Shown: positions 8,178 through 16,126 of the stretch, one piece after another
Position numbering within the stretch: the stretch's first letter is position 1
Layout of the letters: every line of letters begins with the position of its first letter
Origin: Fulvimarina manganoxydans
Lineage (GTDB): Bacteria > Pseudomonadota > Alphaproteobacteria > Rhizobiales > Rhizobiaceae
Reading direction: 5' to 3'
NCBI RefSeq assembly: GCF_900176465.1
Contig: NZ_FWXR01000023.1
Location: forward strand, 17,402-81,401
DNA length: 64,000 bases
Notes under the pieces: model-generated
Seen by the model: the letters and a program-made list of their open reading frames with translations, nothing else
Told to the model about the DNA's origin: nothing
Databases searched by the model: none
Translations under genes and position numbers: made by a program

Positions 8178-8928
8178 GGGTAATTTCTCTCGTTGATGTC
8201 GGCTTTGCAGGGCCGCGGAGGCTCCACCTCCGGATACCAGCGGGACCGGCGCTGGCGCCGGGAGTCTGCAAACACGTCAACGAAAAACGTGCGCCACGGC
8301 CTTCACCCGAAGGCTATTTTATCTCGATCAACCGGGGAGCTACCCCTTGACCGTGCCGTGGCACTCCCGGCATAGTGATGCCGTTCGCGCACACGACCAC
8401 GTGGCACGTTCATTGCGCACTTGGGCCGGCAAGCCTTTGTGCAGCAGTCACGGTGATGCCGTAGCCCCGGCAAGGGCACGCCATCTAGTTTGCAGATTCC
8501 GCGCAAATCATCTTTTAATAAAATCCAAAAAGCAAGCGTCTCTTATGGGGCCGCAAGCTTTTTTGCGTCTCCTAATGCCACACTACAAATTTACCGTTAC
8601 AAATATGCCGTTTCTTAGCCGGTAAATTGGTGGAACGACTTTGTAATCGCGCTGCTCTACCGTCCATTTTCATTTTTATATTGGTAATATCTGGCGGAAA
8701 TACACAGAACCGCCCTTTTTGCGCGGTGATCTGACGCGGCACGCAAACTGTTTGTAGAACGGGGAAAATGAGAGCGGTCAAATCGCAGACTGACCAGCTT
8801 CCAGCGCCGAATTGCCAGCATGCTGATTCGTGAGCCAAAAGGCTTTTCCACACCAATCCGTCGTTATGGCAAGAAGTGTGTCTGGCCAGAAATCGTTAGT
8901 TAAGTTGTTGATTTTTATGACAGTATGG
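8178..8928. other. Gene-free prophage edge (751 bases)
   Basis: No convincing coding frame: short frames here lack ribosome sites and family features. The left half is GC-rich with several dyads such as GGCGCTGGCGCC and repeated GTGCCG/GATGCCG words. The right half (about 8510-8920) is AT-richer with runs such as TTTTAATAAAA. It may hold the early prophage promoter or operators and the right attachment site, but I cannot pin these down. Confidence 0.5.
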
Positions 8929-9015
8929 CGGTGAGAGAGGGATTCGAACCCTCGATACGGTTTCCCGTATACACGCGTTCCAGGCGTGCGCCTTCAACCA
9001 CTCGGCCACCTCACC
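8929..9015 (-). tRNA. tRNA-Ser (GGA)
   Basis: Read on the - strand it folds as a serine tRNA: acceptor GGTGAGG pairs with TCTCACC (one G-U), anticodon loop CTGGAAC gives GGA, a long variable arm TACGGGAAACCGTA, and T-arm GAGGG-TTCGAAT-CCCTC. Length 87 bases with discriminator G; the CCA is not encoded. Its 3' end faces the prophage, making it the probable integration target. Confidence 0.95.
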
Positions 9016-9403
9016 GTGCCGTCCGAACTTGGCCGTCTCATGCATTCCTCATACGTCAAGGAAAGCCAAGCGACCTTTGGACCCTCAAAGCCTGCGGCGC
9101 CCTTCTGGGACGAGCGCCTCTCGGTCGGACGGCGCGGACTTAAGCCAGATCGCGCCTGGGTTCAAGTGGGATTTCGCATTCCCGTCATGTGAGGCTGCCG
9201 CGAGCCTTGCGACAGGCTCCGGACTGGCGGGCCTCACCACCTTACTGTCGACGCAACCGAACATTCGAGAGCGCATTGTTTTTGATGCCTGACATCCCCA
9301 TCTTATGGCTCGAAGACAAGAGACGGCGGCAGGCTGGAGCCTTGATCAAGCGCGCCCGGGCCGGACCGCGCGAACGGTTAAGCGAAAGGACGAGCGAAGC
9401 ATC
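9016..9403. other. Intergenic region
   Basis: Between tRNA-Ser and the small membrane protein gene. Short frames are present but none has a ribosome site or recognisable product. I see no clear promoter or repeat. Confidence 0.4.
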
Positions 9404-9697
9404 ATGTCGACCCTGCGCGCGCTTTCGCGCTTCATCGGTATGGTTCTGTTCGCGCTCGCCGTCATTTTCGCGGTTGGCGACATTGCGCGATACGTGGCCG
9501 ACGATGTGATCCGCTTTTCGACCATCGCCGAAATCGCTCAGACGACCGGCGTCGCCGCGGATTTGTTCGCCGGCACATCGGCAACGCTCGCCGTGATCGG
9601 CACCTGGCCCTTCTCGATCACGGCCGCGGTCGTCGGCTCGCTCTTCGTCATTCTCGGCCGCAAGCCGCGTGGTCTTCGGCGACGGGCCCTCATCTGA
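9404..9697 (+). CDS. Small two-helix membrane protein
   Basis: A 97-residue protein with two hydrophobic helices (about residues 8-28 and 62-86) and a basic C-terminal tail, so a small inner-membrane protein. The longer frame from 9305 has an N-terminal piece unlike a real protein; I start at the ATG at 9404, with AAGGA some bases upstream. Similar short membrane proteins are common beside core genes in Hyphomicrobiales. Function unknown. Confidence 0.65.
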   Translation: MSTLRALSRFIGMVLFALAVIFAVGDIARYVADDVIRFSTIAEIAQTTGVAADLFAGTSATLAVIGTWPFSITAAVVGSLFVILGRKPRGLRRRALI

Positions 9698-9805
9698 TCC
9701 CGTGAAGGCTTGCCCGCCGAGCGAGAGGAGCGAAGACGCCGAAGATGATGGGCGATGCGGCATTTTGAGAGCGCGGCTCGCCCCGCCTTGTCTGAACGCC
9801 ATTCT

Positions 9806-9907
9806 TAGAGGGAAATCTGACAAACCGGAATCGTCATTCCGCTCTAAGTCTTTGTTCTGCCGCATGATGTGATCGGAAAAGTCATGCTACGTTTCCCATC
9901 ATGCTCT
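9806..9907. repeat. Dispersed repeat family A, copy 1
   Basis: A diverged copy of the roughly 100-bp element also found at 15425 and 54941. Shared words are CCGCTCTAAG, TTTGTT, CGCATGATG, GAAAAGTCATGC and CATCATGCTCT. The copy lies just upstream of msrA. Confidence 0.65.
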
Positions 9908-9932
9908 CATTCCCAATCGAAGAGAGACCCCG

Positions 9933-10601
9933 ATGTATATCCTCGATATGTTTTCCAAGAAGACGAAGATGATCGACAAGGCCGATGCGCTCGCCGGGCG
10001 AGAGACGCCGTTGCCGACGGCCGAGACCCACTTCATCAAGGAAACGCCTTTGAAGGGGCCGTTCCCGGACGGCATGAAGACGGCCGTCTTCGGCATGGGC
10101 TGCTTCTGGGGCGTCGAACGCATGTTCTGGAAGCTCGATGGCGTCTATACGACCGCCGTCGGCTATGCAGGCGGCTATACGCCGAACCCGACCTATCAGG
10201 AGGTTTGCACCGGTCAGACGGGCCATAACGAGGTGGTGCTCGTGGTCTACGATCCTCGGGAAATCTCCTATGAAGCGCTTCTGAAGACCTTCTGGGAAGG
10301 GCATGATCCGACCCAGGGCATGCGCCAGGGCAATGATGTGGGCACCCAATATCGCTCGGCCATCTATTATGCCGATGAGGCCCAGAAGATCGAGGCCGAG
10401 GAAAGCCGCGCCGCCTATCAGAAGGCGCTCGCGGCCGCGGGCCATAAGGGAACGATCACCACCGAGATCGAGCCGGCCGGCACGTTCTTCTATGCCGAAG
10501 ATTATCATCAGCAATATCTCGCCAAGAATCCCAATGGCTATTGCGGGGTCGGCGGCACGGGCGTCTCCTGCCCGATCGGCGTCGGCGTCGCGGCCGAATA
10601 G
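9933..10601 (+). CDS. msrA: Peptide-methionine (S)-S-oxide reductase
   Basis: A 222-residue MsrA, which reduces methionine-S-sulfoxide in proteins and free form. The catalytic motif GCFWG is at residues 56-60 (Cys57), and the C-terminal [13 protein letters not shown] supplies recycling cysteines. The 45-residue N-terminal extension ([13 protein letters not shown]) is usual in alphaproteobacterial versions. No signal peptide, so cytoplasmic. It stands alone, followed by a strong hairpin at 10647. Confidence 0.95.
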   Translation: MYILDMFSKKTKMIDKADALAGRETPLPTAETHFIKETPLKGPFPDGMKTAVFGMGCFWGVERMFWKLDGVYTTAVGYAGGYTPNPTYQEVCTGQTGHNEVVLVVYDPREISYEALLKTFWEGHDPTQGMRQGNDVGTQYRSAIYYADEAQKIEAEESRAAYQKALAAAGHKGTITTEIEPAGTFFYAEDYHQQYLAKNPNGYCGVGGTGVSCPIGVGVAAE

Positions 10602-10646
10602 CCGTCCAAGTCAAGACCTCTCTATCGAGACGGCTCTATAATGCTT

Positions 10647-10675
10647 CGGGCTTCGGCGCATGGCGCCGAAGCCCG
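10647..10675. terminator. Strong hairpin after msrA
   Basis: A perfect 13-bp stem (CGGGCTTCGGCGC with its complement) around a 3-base loop. There is no T-run, so it may be a transcript-stabilising or rho-assisted end for msrA instead of a classic intrinsic terminator. Confidence 0.55.
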
Positions 10676-10808
10676 TCCAATGCTCCCACATTTGCCGACC
10701 AGATGCTTCACGCTTGACCTGACTCGTGCCCTCCGCATCTTAGCTCTCGAGCGTCGGGGCGAACGCCCGACGCGGTACGCGCCGGGGCGGCGTTGAAGGA
10801 GAGGTCAG

Positions 10809-12974
10809 ATGGGCGCCGAGGCCGCCTCGCAAGGACGCGGTCACCGCTGGCCCGATTGGACCCTGCGTCTTCGCCCCATCATCGGTTGGGTGGATATCGA
10901 ACAGGCGCGTTACGCGCTGAATGTGTCGATAGCCGCGATACTCGCGCTCGCCATCGCCTTCTTCTTCGATCTTCAAAACACCTACTGGGCGCTTCTGACC
11001 ATTCCCCTCATCGTGCGCCAGCAATCGGGCACGATGGTGTGGCGCAGCGCGGCCAGGCTCGCTGGCACGTTGCTCGGCGCGCTCGTCGCCATGGTCCTTG
11101 TCGGTGCCTTCGCCCAGTCGGCCTCGGCGATGATCGCCGCCCTCGCCCTCTGGATCTTCGGCACCGGCTATCTGGCCCGGCTCGAAAGCGGTACGGACGC
11201 CTATGCCTATGGGGTCGGCGGGCTGACCGCCATGGTCATCGCCCTCGACACCGGCCCGAATATCGATGCAGCCTATGGCTATGCGCTCGCCCGCACGACC
11301 GAGACGGTCATCGCCATCGTCTGCGGCTTCGTCGTTCTTCTGGTGGTCTTTCCGCGATCGGTCGAGGCTTCCGCGATGGAGACGATCGCGGATGGACGTG
11401 AGCGCGTGCTGAAGCTCGCCCGCGGCGCGCTCCACCCGTCGCGCTCTGCGTCTCCGCAAGATCGCAAGGCCGCGATCGCCAGCCTTCTCGCCATCCATAC
11501 CCAGCTTCGCGCCCAGTCCTTCGAGCGGTCGCGCAAGCGCTGGCGCCTGCCGCGCATGACCGCCGTCGCCCACGCATTGACCCAAGTGGGCGTGGCCGCC
11601 GAGGCCTGCCGTTTCGCCATAGACCATCTCCCCGCAAGCGATCGAAAGGGGCAGGTGGAAGACGAACGCCTTCGCCTTGCCGAAATTCTCGACGGCTTTC
11701 CCGAACGGCGCGAAGACGCCGAGCGCACGCTTGCCGATGCCAAGACCATCGAGCGCTTCATCGAAGGCGTCGAGCCCCGTCGCATCGTCGAGCGGGCTCA
11801 TCGGGAGAACAGCGGCAGCTTCTCAAGCCTGGAAGTGGCGGCCCTGTTTCGCCTGCGCATCTTCGCCTCGGCCTTGCGCGATCTCTTGAAGCGCGAGGCC
11901 GCGCTTCTCGATCCGAGCCTGCCGGCCGACGAGGCGCGGCCCATGAGCCAGCGCTATCGCGATCACTTAGCCGCCCTACAATATGGCGTGCGGCCGATGC
12001 TGACCTTCGTTCTGGCGGCCGGCATCTGGATCGCGAGCGGCTGGCAGACCGGCTATGTCTATGCGCTCATCACCGGCGCCCTGACGCTTCTTCTGCCCAC
12101 GATCGTCCCGCGCAAGGTGCGGGTCAAGGCCGGCCTCAATATCGGCCTCGGCTATGCGGCCGGCGCGATCCTCTCTTTGGCCTTGATGGCGATGCTGCCC
12201 TTTCTCGACGGGTTCTGGGGGCTCGCGCTGCTTCTCGGATCGGCGATCTTCGTCATCTATTATGTGGTTGGCGCCCAGCCGACGCTGCCGATCGCCATCG
12301 GCGCCACCTTGATGCTCGCCATCGGCCTCCAGCCCTCCAACGACCAGAGCTACAGCGTCATCCGCCTCATCAACACGGTCGCGACGCTCGCCTTGATGCC
12401 GCCGACCTTCATTGCCGCCGTCGCGATCCTGTTTCCGGAAAACCAAGCCTGGCTCTGCCGCCATCTGCGGCGAGGGACCGACAAGCTTCTCGACGGCGCG
12501 ACGCGGCCGAAAGCCATGGATCAGCAGGCCTTCTTCGAGCAGGCGGTCGACATCATCGGCGACTATGGCAACGATCTCGACACATCCGGCGCCAAGGCCG
12601 AGCATCTCCTCGACCGGGCCGAGGCGACCCTTCTGGCGGGCCTCGAAGCCTATGAGTTGAGGCGCCTTGCGGCCGACCCGGATCTGCCGCAGGAGATCGC
12701 CGCCTTCTGCCCCCGTCTCTTGAGCGCCATTCGCGAGGCGGCCGGTCTGTCCAAGGGGACGCAGGAAAAGCCCGAAGAGTGCTTTGTGGCGCTTCGCGGC
12801 GCGATCGAACGGGCCGGGACGGGGGCAAGCGATGGACCTGACGAGGCGCGGCGGCTCGCCCTCCTACGCTTCGGCGCGGTCGGCGAGCTTCTCGCCGTCA
12901 TTGTGGAGACCGGCCGTCTCGCCAGGAGCCCTGCGCGCGAGCCGAATGTCGATAAGCCCGCCGGGAGGACGTGA
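10809..12974 (+). CDS. FUSC-family aromatic acid efflux protein (AaeB-like)
   Basis: A 721-residue inner-membrane protein with two clusters of membrane helices (about residues 35-185 and 395-540), each followed by a long soluble region. This duplicated layout is typical of FUSC/AaeB proteins, which export aromatic carboxylic acids together with an HlyD-like adaptor. GGAGAGG precedes the ATG. The next two genes encode the matching small membrane protein and adaptor, the aaeB-aaeX-aaeA set in compact form, so a three-gene efflux operon is well supported. No LysR-type regulator is next to it. Substrate cannot be read from sequence. Confidence 0.85.
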   Translation: MGAEAASQGRGHRWPDWTLRLRPIIGWVDIEQARYALNVSIAAILALAIAFFFDLQNTYWALLTIPLIVRQQSGTMVWRSAARLAGTLLGALVAMVLVGAFAQSASAMIAALALWIFGTGYLARLESGTDAYAYGVGGLTAMVIALDTGPNIDAAYGYALARTTETVIAIVCGFVVLLVVFPRSVEASAMETIADGRERVLKLARGALHPSRSASPQDRKAAIASLLAIHTQLRAQSFERSRKRWRLPRMTAVAHALTQVGVAAEACRFAIDHLPASDRKGQVEDERLRLAEILDGFPERREDAERTLADAKTIERFIEGVEPRRIVERAHRENSGSFSSLEVAALFRLRIFASALRDLLKREAALLDPSLPADEARPMSQRYRDHLAALQYGVRPMLTFVLAAGIWIASGWQTGYVYALITGALTLLLPTIVPRKVRVKAGLNIGLGYAAGAILSLALMAMLPFLDGFWGLALLLGSAIFVIYYVVGAQPTLPIAIGATLMLAIGLQPSNDQSYSVIRLINTVATLALMPPTFIAAVAILFPENQAWLCRHLRRGTDKLLDGATRPKAMDQQAFFEQAVDIIGDYGNDLDTSGAKAEHLLDRAEATLLAGLEAYELRRLAADPDLPQEIAAFCPRLLSAIREAAGLSKGTQEKPEECFVALRGAIERAGTGASDGPDEARRLALLRFGAVGELLAVIVETGRLARSPAREPNVDKPAGRT

Positions 12975-13177
12975 TGCATCAGGAAGTCGCCATTCTCGGG
13001 CTCTATATCCCCGCCCTCTTCTTCTGCGCCATCGCGGCGAGCGTCCTCTGGTTCGTGATCGATGGCGTGATGCTGCGGCTTGCGGCCTGGGATTTGTTCT
13101 TTCATCCGCCGCTCGCCCGACTTGCGCTCTATTTCATTCTCTTTTCCCTGGTCGCGGCCTTCGCGCCCGATTTTTGA
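12974..13177 (+). CDS. DUF1656 small membrane protein (AaeX-like)
   Basis: A 67-residue protein with two hydrophobic helices, found between an AaeB-like pump and an HlyD adaptor exactly as DUF1656 proteins are. The start overlaps the pump stop (TGATG), giving coupled translation; GGGAGGA lies upstream. Its role in the pump is not known for the family. Confidence 0.8.
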   Translation: MHQEVAILGLYIPALFFCAIAASVLWFVIDGVMLRLAAWDLFFHPPLARLALYFILFSLVAAFAPDF

Positions 13178-13192
13178 GCCGGAACGCCCGTC

Positions 13193-14104
13193 GTGATCAT
13201 CATTCGCCTGATCCTCACCGCTCTCATCGTCGTCGCCGCCGTCTTCGGCGCCATTTATGTCTGGGACAGCGTCTTCGAGGATCCCTGGACGCGGGACGCC
13301 CATGTGCGGGCCGACATCGTCGAGATCGCCCCGCAGGTCTCGGGTCCGATCACCGAAATCGAGGTGACCAACAATGCGCGGGTCGAGCAAGGCGATCGGC
13401 TTCTGACCATTGATCCGACCGACTACCAGCTCGCTCTCGAACAGGCGAAGGCCTCGCTCGGCGAAGCCGAGGCGCAGGCCGCCCTGAAGGCCCAACAGGC
13501 CGCGCGGTTCAATGCCTTGCAGGACCGGGACGCGGCCGCGGTCGCCGACGTCAATGTCGCCAATGCGCGCCTCGAAGCTCAGGCGGCCGAAGCGGCCGTC
13601 GCCTCCGCAAAGGCGGCCGTCGACAGGGCCGAGAAGGATCTGGAGCGCACCGTCCTTCTGGCGCCGACGACCGGGCGGATCGCCAATCTTTCGGCCGATA
13701 CCGGCGATTATGCGAGCGCCGGCAAGGCGGTGCTTGCCATTGTCGACGAAGCCTCCTTCCGGGTCGATGCCTTCTTCGTGGAAACCAAGCTGCCGGCGAT
13801 CCGCGTCGGCGATCCGGCACGGGTGAAGCTGATGGCGAGCGGGGAGACACTCACCGGCGAGGTCACCGGCATTTCCGCCGGCATCGCCTATGGCGAGGAC
13901 ACGTCCTCCGCGCTTCTGCAAAGCCCAGAGCCGTCTTTCCAATGGATCCGCCTCGCCCAGCGCGTTCCGGTCGAGATCGCCTTGAAAGAGCGTCCCGAGC
14001 GCGTCCCCCTCGTCAACGGCGCGACCGCCTCCGTCATCGTCGAAGTGCCCGACGACCGCCGCCAAGGACCGATCTGGGATCGCATCTGGAGCGCGCTTCG
14101 CTGA
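13193..14104 (+). CDS. HlyD-family membrane fusion protein (AaeA-like)
   Basis: A 303-residue periplasmic adaptor. It has one N-terminal membrane helix (about 2-22), a first biotinyl-lipoyl half around RADIVEIAPQVSGPITEI, an Ala/Glu/Gln-rich helical hairpin (about 85-155), the second lipoyl half near VLLAPTTGRIANLSADTGDY, and a beta-barrel C-terminal part. It should link the AaeB-like pump to an outer-membrane channel, not encoded nearby. The likely start is a GTG, 15 bases after the DUF1656 stop. Confidence 0.85.
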   Translation: MIIIRLILTALIVVAAVFGAIYVWDSVFEDPWTRDAHVRADIVEIAPQVSGPITEIEVTNNARVEQGDRLLTIDPTDYQLALEQAKASLGEAEAQAALKAQQAARFNALQDRDAAAVADVNVANARLEAQAAEAAVASAKAAVDRAEKDLERTVLLAPTTGRIANLSADTGDYASAGKAVLAIVDEASFRVDAFFVETKLPAIRVGDPARVKLMASGETLTGEVTGISAGIAYGEDTSSALLQSPEPSFQWIRLAQRVPVEIALKERPERVPLVNGATASVIVEVPDDRRQGPIWDRIWSALR

Positions 14105-14327
14105 GGCTTCCGCCTCGTTCCGACGCGCACCCATCCGCCGCCAAAACGCCTTTCAGGCAATGCGGACACCATGCGCGCTGGCGACGTGTTTTTTTTCAGA
14201 TGATTTCCCGCCGCGCCCATGCCAGTCTCTTGGGCGCGATCCGCATTCGCCCAGCCGATGCGCAGCCGACCGCGAGCGGTGGTGCGCTTGGGCGGGCGCA
14301 ACGACAAACGACAGGGATGACGACCCC

Positions 14328-15326
14328 ATGAAACAGTTCCTGGCAGCCTGTCTGGCCGCCTCATTTCTCGCCGCTCCTGCCTTTGCCCAGGACACCGAGT
14401 TCAAGCCCGCCATCCTGTTCGATCTCGGCGGCAAGTTCGACAAGTCCTTCAACGAGGGCGCCTATAACGGCGCCCAGCGCTACAAGGACGAGACCGGCAC
14501 CGAGTATCGCGAGTTCGAGATCACCAACGAGGCTCAGCGCGAGCAGGCCCTGCGCCGCTTCGCGCGTGACGGGGCGAGCCCGATCATCTCGGTCGGCTTT
14601 GCCCAGGCTGCAGCCCTCGAAGCGGTGGCCAAGGAATATCCGGACACGCAATTCGCCATCATCGACGCGGTGGTCGATGCGCCGAATGTCCGCTCCATCC
14701 TCTTCAAGGAGGAAGAGGGCTCCTATCTCGTCGGGATTCTGGCGGCAATGAAATCCGAGACGGGCAAGGTCGGCTTCGTCGGCGGCATGGACATTCCGCT
14801 GATCCGCAAGTTCCTCTGCGGCTACAAGGGCGGCGTCAAATCGGTGTCGGAGGATATCGAGGTTCTGGAGAATATGACGGGGACGACCGGCGCGGCCTGG
14901 AACGATCCGGTTCGCGGCGGCGAGTTGACCCGCTCGCAAATCAGCCAGGGCGCCGACGTCATCTTCCATGCCGCCGGCGGCACTGGCATCGGCGTCCTTC
15001 AGGCGGCGGCCGATGCCGGCAAGTTCGGCATCGGCGTTGATTCCAACCAGAACATGCTTTTTCCCGGCCATGTCCTTACCTCCATGGTCAAGAAGGTGGA
15101 CAACGCCGTCTATGACACGTTCGAGGACGCCAAGAACGGCGAGTGGAGCGCCGGCGTCGTCAATCTCGGCCTTGCCGAGGACGGCGTGACCTATGCCATG
15201 GACGAGAACAATGCTGAGCTCGTCACCGAGGAGATGAAGGCGGCGGCCGAAGAGGCCAAGGCCAAGATCGTCTCCGGCGAGATCGAGGTCCACGACTATT
15301 CGACCGATTCGAGCTGCCCTTACTGA
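14328..15326 (+). CDS. BMP-family ABC transporter substrate-binding protein
   Basis: A 332-residue periplasmic binding protein of the BMP/PnrA family, which in characterised members binds nucleosides or similar ligands. A cleavable signal peptide ends at APAFAQ (about residue 21). Family features include ILFDLGGKFDKSFNEGAYNG near the start, ISVGFAQAAALEAVAKEYPD, and GIGVDSNQNMLFPGHVLTSM. I start at the ATG at 14328, not the long upstream frame. Unusually, no permease or ATPase genes lie beside it, so the rest of the transporter must be elsewhere. A good intrinsic terminator follows. Confidence 0.85.
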   Translation: MKQFLAACLAASFLAAPAFAQDTEFKPAILFDLGGKFDKSFNEGAYNGAQRYKDETGTEYREFEITNEAQREQALRRFARDGASPIISVGFAQAAALEAVAKEYPDTQFAIIDAVVDAPNVRSILFKEEEGSYLVGILAAMKSETGKVGFVGGMDIPLIRKFLCGYKGGVKSVSEDIEVLENMTGTTGAAWNDPVRGGELTRSQISQGADVIFHAAGGTGIGVLQAAADAGKFGIGVDSNQNMLFPGHVLTSMVKKVDNAVYDTFEDAKNGEWSAGVVNLGLAEDGVTYAMDENNAELVTEEMKAAAEEAKAKIVSGEIEVHDYSTDSSCPY

Positions 15327-15356
15327 TCGGCAGGAAATCAGGACACTGATACGAAA

Positions 15357-15386
15357 AAGGCCGGCCCGGAGGGTCGGCCTTTTTTT
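15357..15386 (+). terminator. Intrinsic terminator after the BMP gene
   Basis: An 11-bp stem (AAGGCCGGCCC / GGGTCGGCCTT, one G-T pair) with a GGA loop and a T-run follows the gene by 30 bases. Confidence 0.9.
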
Positions 15387-15424
15387 GATGCTGGGCCCCG
15401 CCAGACGATGCGCATCATCGCCGT

Positions 15425-15536
15425 TTAGAGCGAAATGCGATAACTCGGAATCGCAATTTCGCTCTAAGTGTTTGTTTTGCCGCATGATGTTGCCCGAAAA
15501 GTCATGCAACTTTTCGGCATCATGCTCTAGAGCGAA
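15425..15536. repeat. Dispersed repeat family A, copy 2
   Basis: Closely matches copy 3 at 54941 in the same orientation. Shared blocks: TTCGCTCTAA, TGTTTGTTTTGCCGC, CCGAAAAGTCATGCAAC and TTTTCGGCATCATGCTCT. It is largely palindromic: CGAAAAGTCATGCAACTTTTCG can form a hairpin-like structure. Confidence 0.8.
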
Positions 15537-15653
15537 ACGCGACCGATTTGGAGAGGGTATCCGACAGGCTCTCCGAACGGCATATATCGAGTGCTCGGCA
15601 CTCGCGGAGCGGTCGTTCATTTCCATCGCGTTCGTCATGCTCGGGCTCCGTCC

Positions 15654-15786
15654 CTACGAGATTCACACATTGTCTCGCTGGCGGTTAAGACCCGACCTTG
15701 GACGCTTCGGCTTCTCCCCCAGGGGGAGAAGTCGTCGGTGCTTGCTGCCGGCAGCTGAGACAAGTCGCCAAGGACAGCGTCAAGAC
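15654..15786 (+). repeat. Dispersed repeat family B, copy 1
   Basis: About 133 bases that match 56802-56938 in inverted orientation. Shared words include CGCTTCGGCTTCTCCCCC, GGGGAGAAGTCGTCGG, CTTGCTGCCGGC and GAGACAAGTCGCCAAGG. The middle is a dyad of TTCTCCCCC and GGGGGAGAA. Confidence 0.8.
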
Positions 15787-15843
15787 CACGGTCGGTCGCA
15801 AAGCCCTGGAATAAAGGCTCTTCGCAGGATGTGTGAATGTCGT

Positions 15844-15983
15844 AGGGCACCGTCCCAAGCATCCAGTGCGCCGATGAAGCCACTCTTTTTTCAGGCGCTT
15901 CTGGATTCTCGGCACGGTGGCCGAGAATGACGAAGCGTCGAAGGTGTCGGCTTTAGGGTCACGTCGCTGCCTGCGATCGAACA
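15844..15983 (+). repeat. Dispersed repeat family C, copy 1
   Basis: About 140 bases matching 54712-54845 in inverted orientation. Shared words include CATCCAGTGCGCC, TTCTGGATTCTCGGCACGGT, CCGAGAATGACGAAGCGTCG, GTGTCGGCTTTA and TCGCTGCCTGCGATCGA. Confidence 0.8.
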
Positions 15984-16126
15984 CAATGCGAGTGCTCGCC
16001 GCCTGTTCATACTAACTTATTGTATTGTTTAAAATTTAATCCAAAAGTCGATCAACTTTGGCGCGCCTGCCTCTAGGGTCGAAAAGGTGCCCGGCCGGAC
16101 CAGCCGGACACCCAATAAACGGAAGA

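Larger units (their letters stand above)
1..8928. mobile_element. Right-hand part of a prophage
   Basis: Phage genes run from the left edge: a prohead protease, tail assembly protein, tape measure and late control D protein on the + strand, then a PrtN-like activator and a small gene on the - strand. No integrase is visible, so the other end lies left of the window. The right limit is inferred, not seen: the gene-poor stretch ends at tRNA-Ser, whose 3' end faces the prophage, a usual integration arrangement. No major capsid, portal, sheath or tube gene separates the protease from the tail genes, so the element may be deleted or rearranged. Confidence 0.75.
15387..16126. other. Repeat-filled intergenic region
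   Basis: A 740-base gap between the BMP gene and katG with no credible gene. It holds one copy each of repeat families A, B and C, described separately. The last 120 bases before katG's end include an AT-rich stretch near 16010-16040. Confidence 0.6.

Noticed and set aside
7752..8183. Open frames on + over the PrtN-like and 122-aa genes
   Set aside because: Shadows: the - strand genes have ribosome sites and, for PrtN, a family match.
8525..8566. AAAAAGC ... GCTTTTTT as an intrinsic terminator in the prophage edge
   Set aside because: Only about 7 weak pairs around a loop of more than 20 bases; too unstable to call.
12650..14134. 494-codon open frame on - over the efflux operon
   Set aside because: Antisense shadow of three genes whose order and domains form a known efflux set.
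15385..15930. 181-codon open frame in the repeat region
   Set aside because: Made of repeat families A, B and C read through; similar frames appear at the other copies, so it follows the repeats, not a gene.
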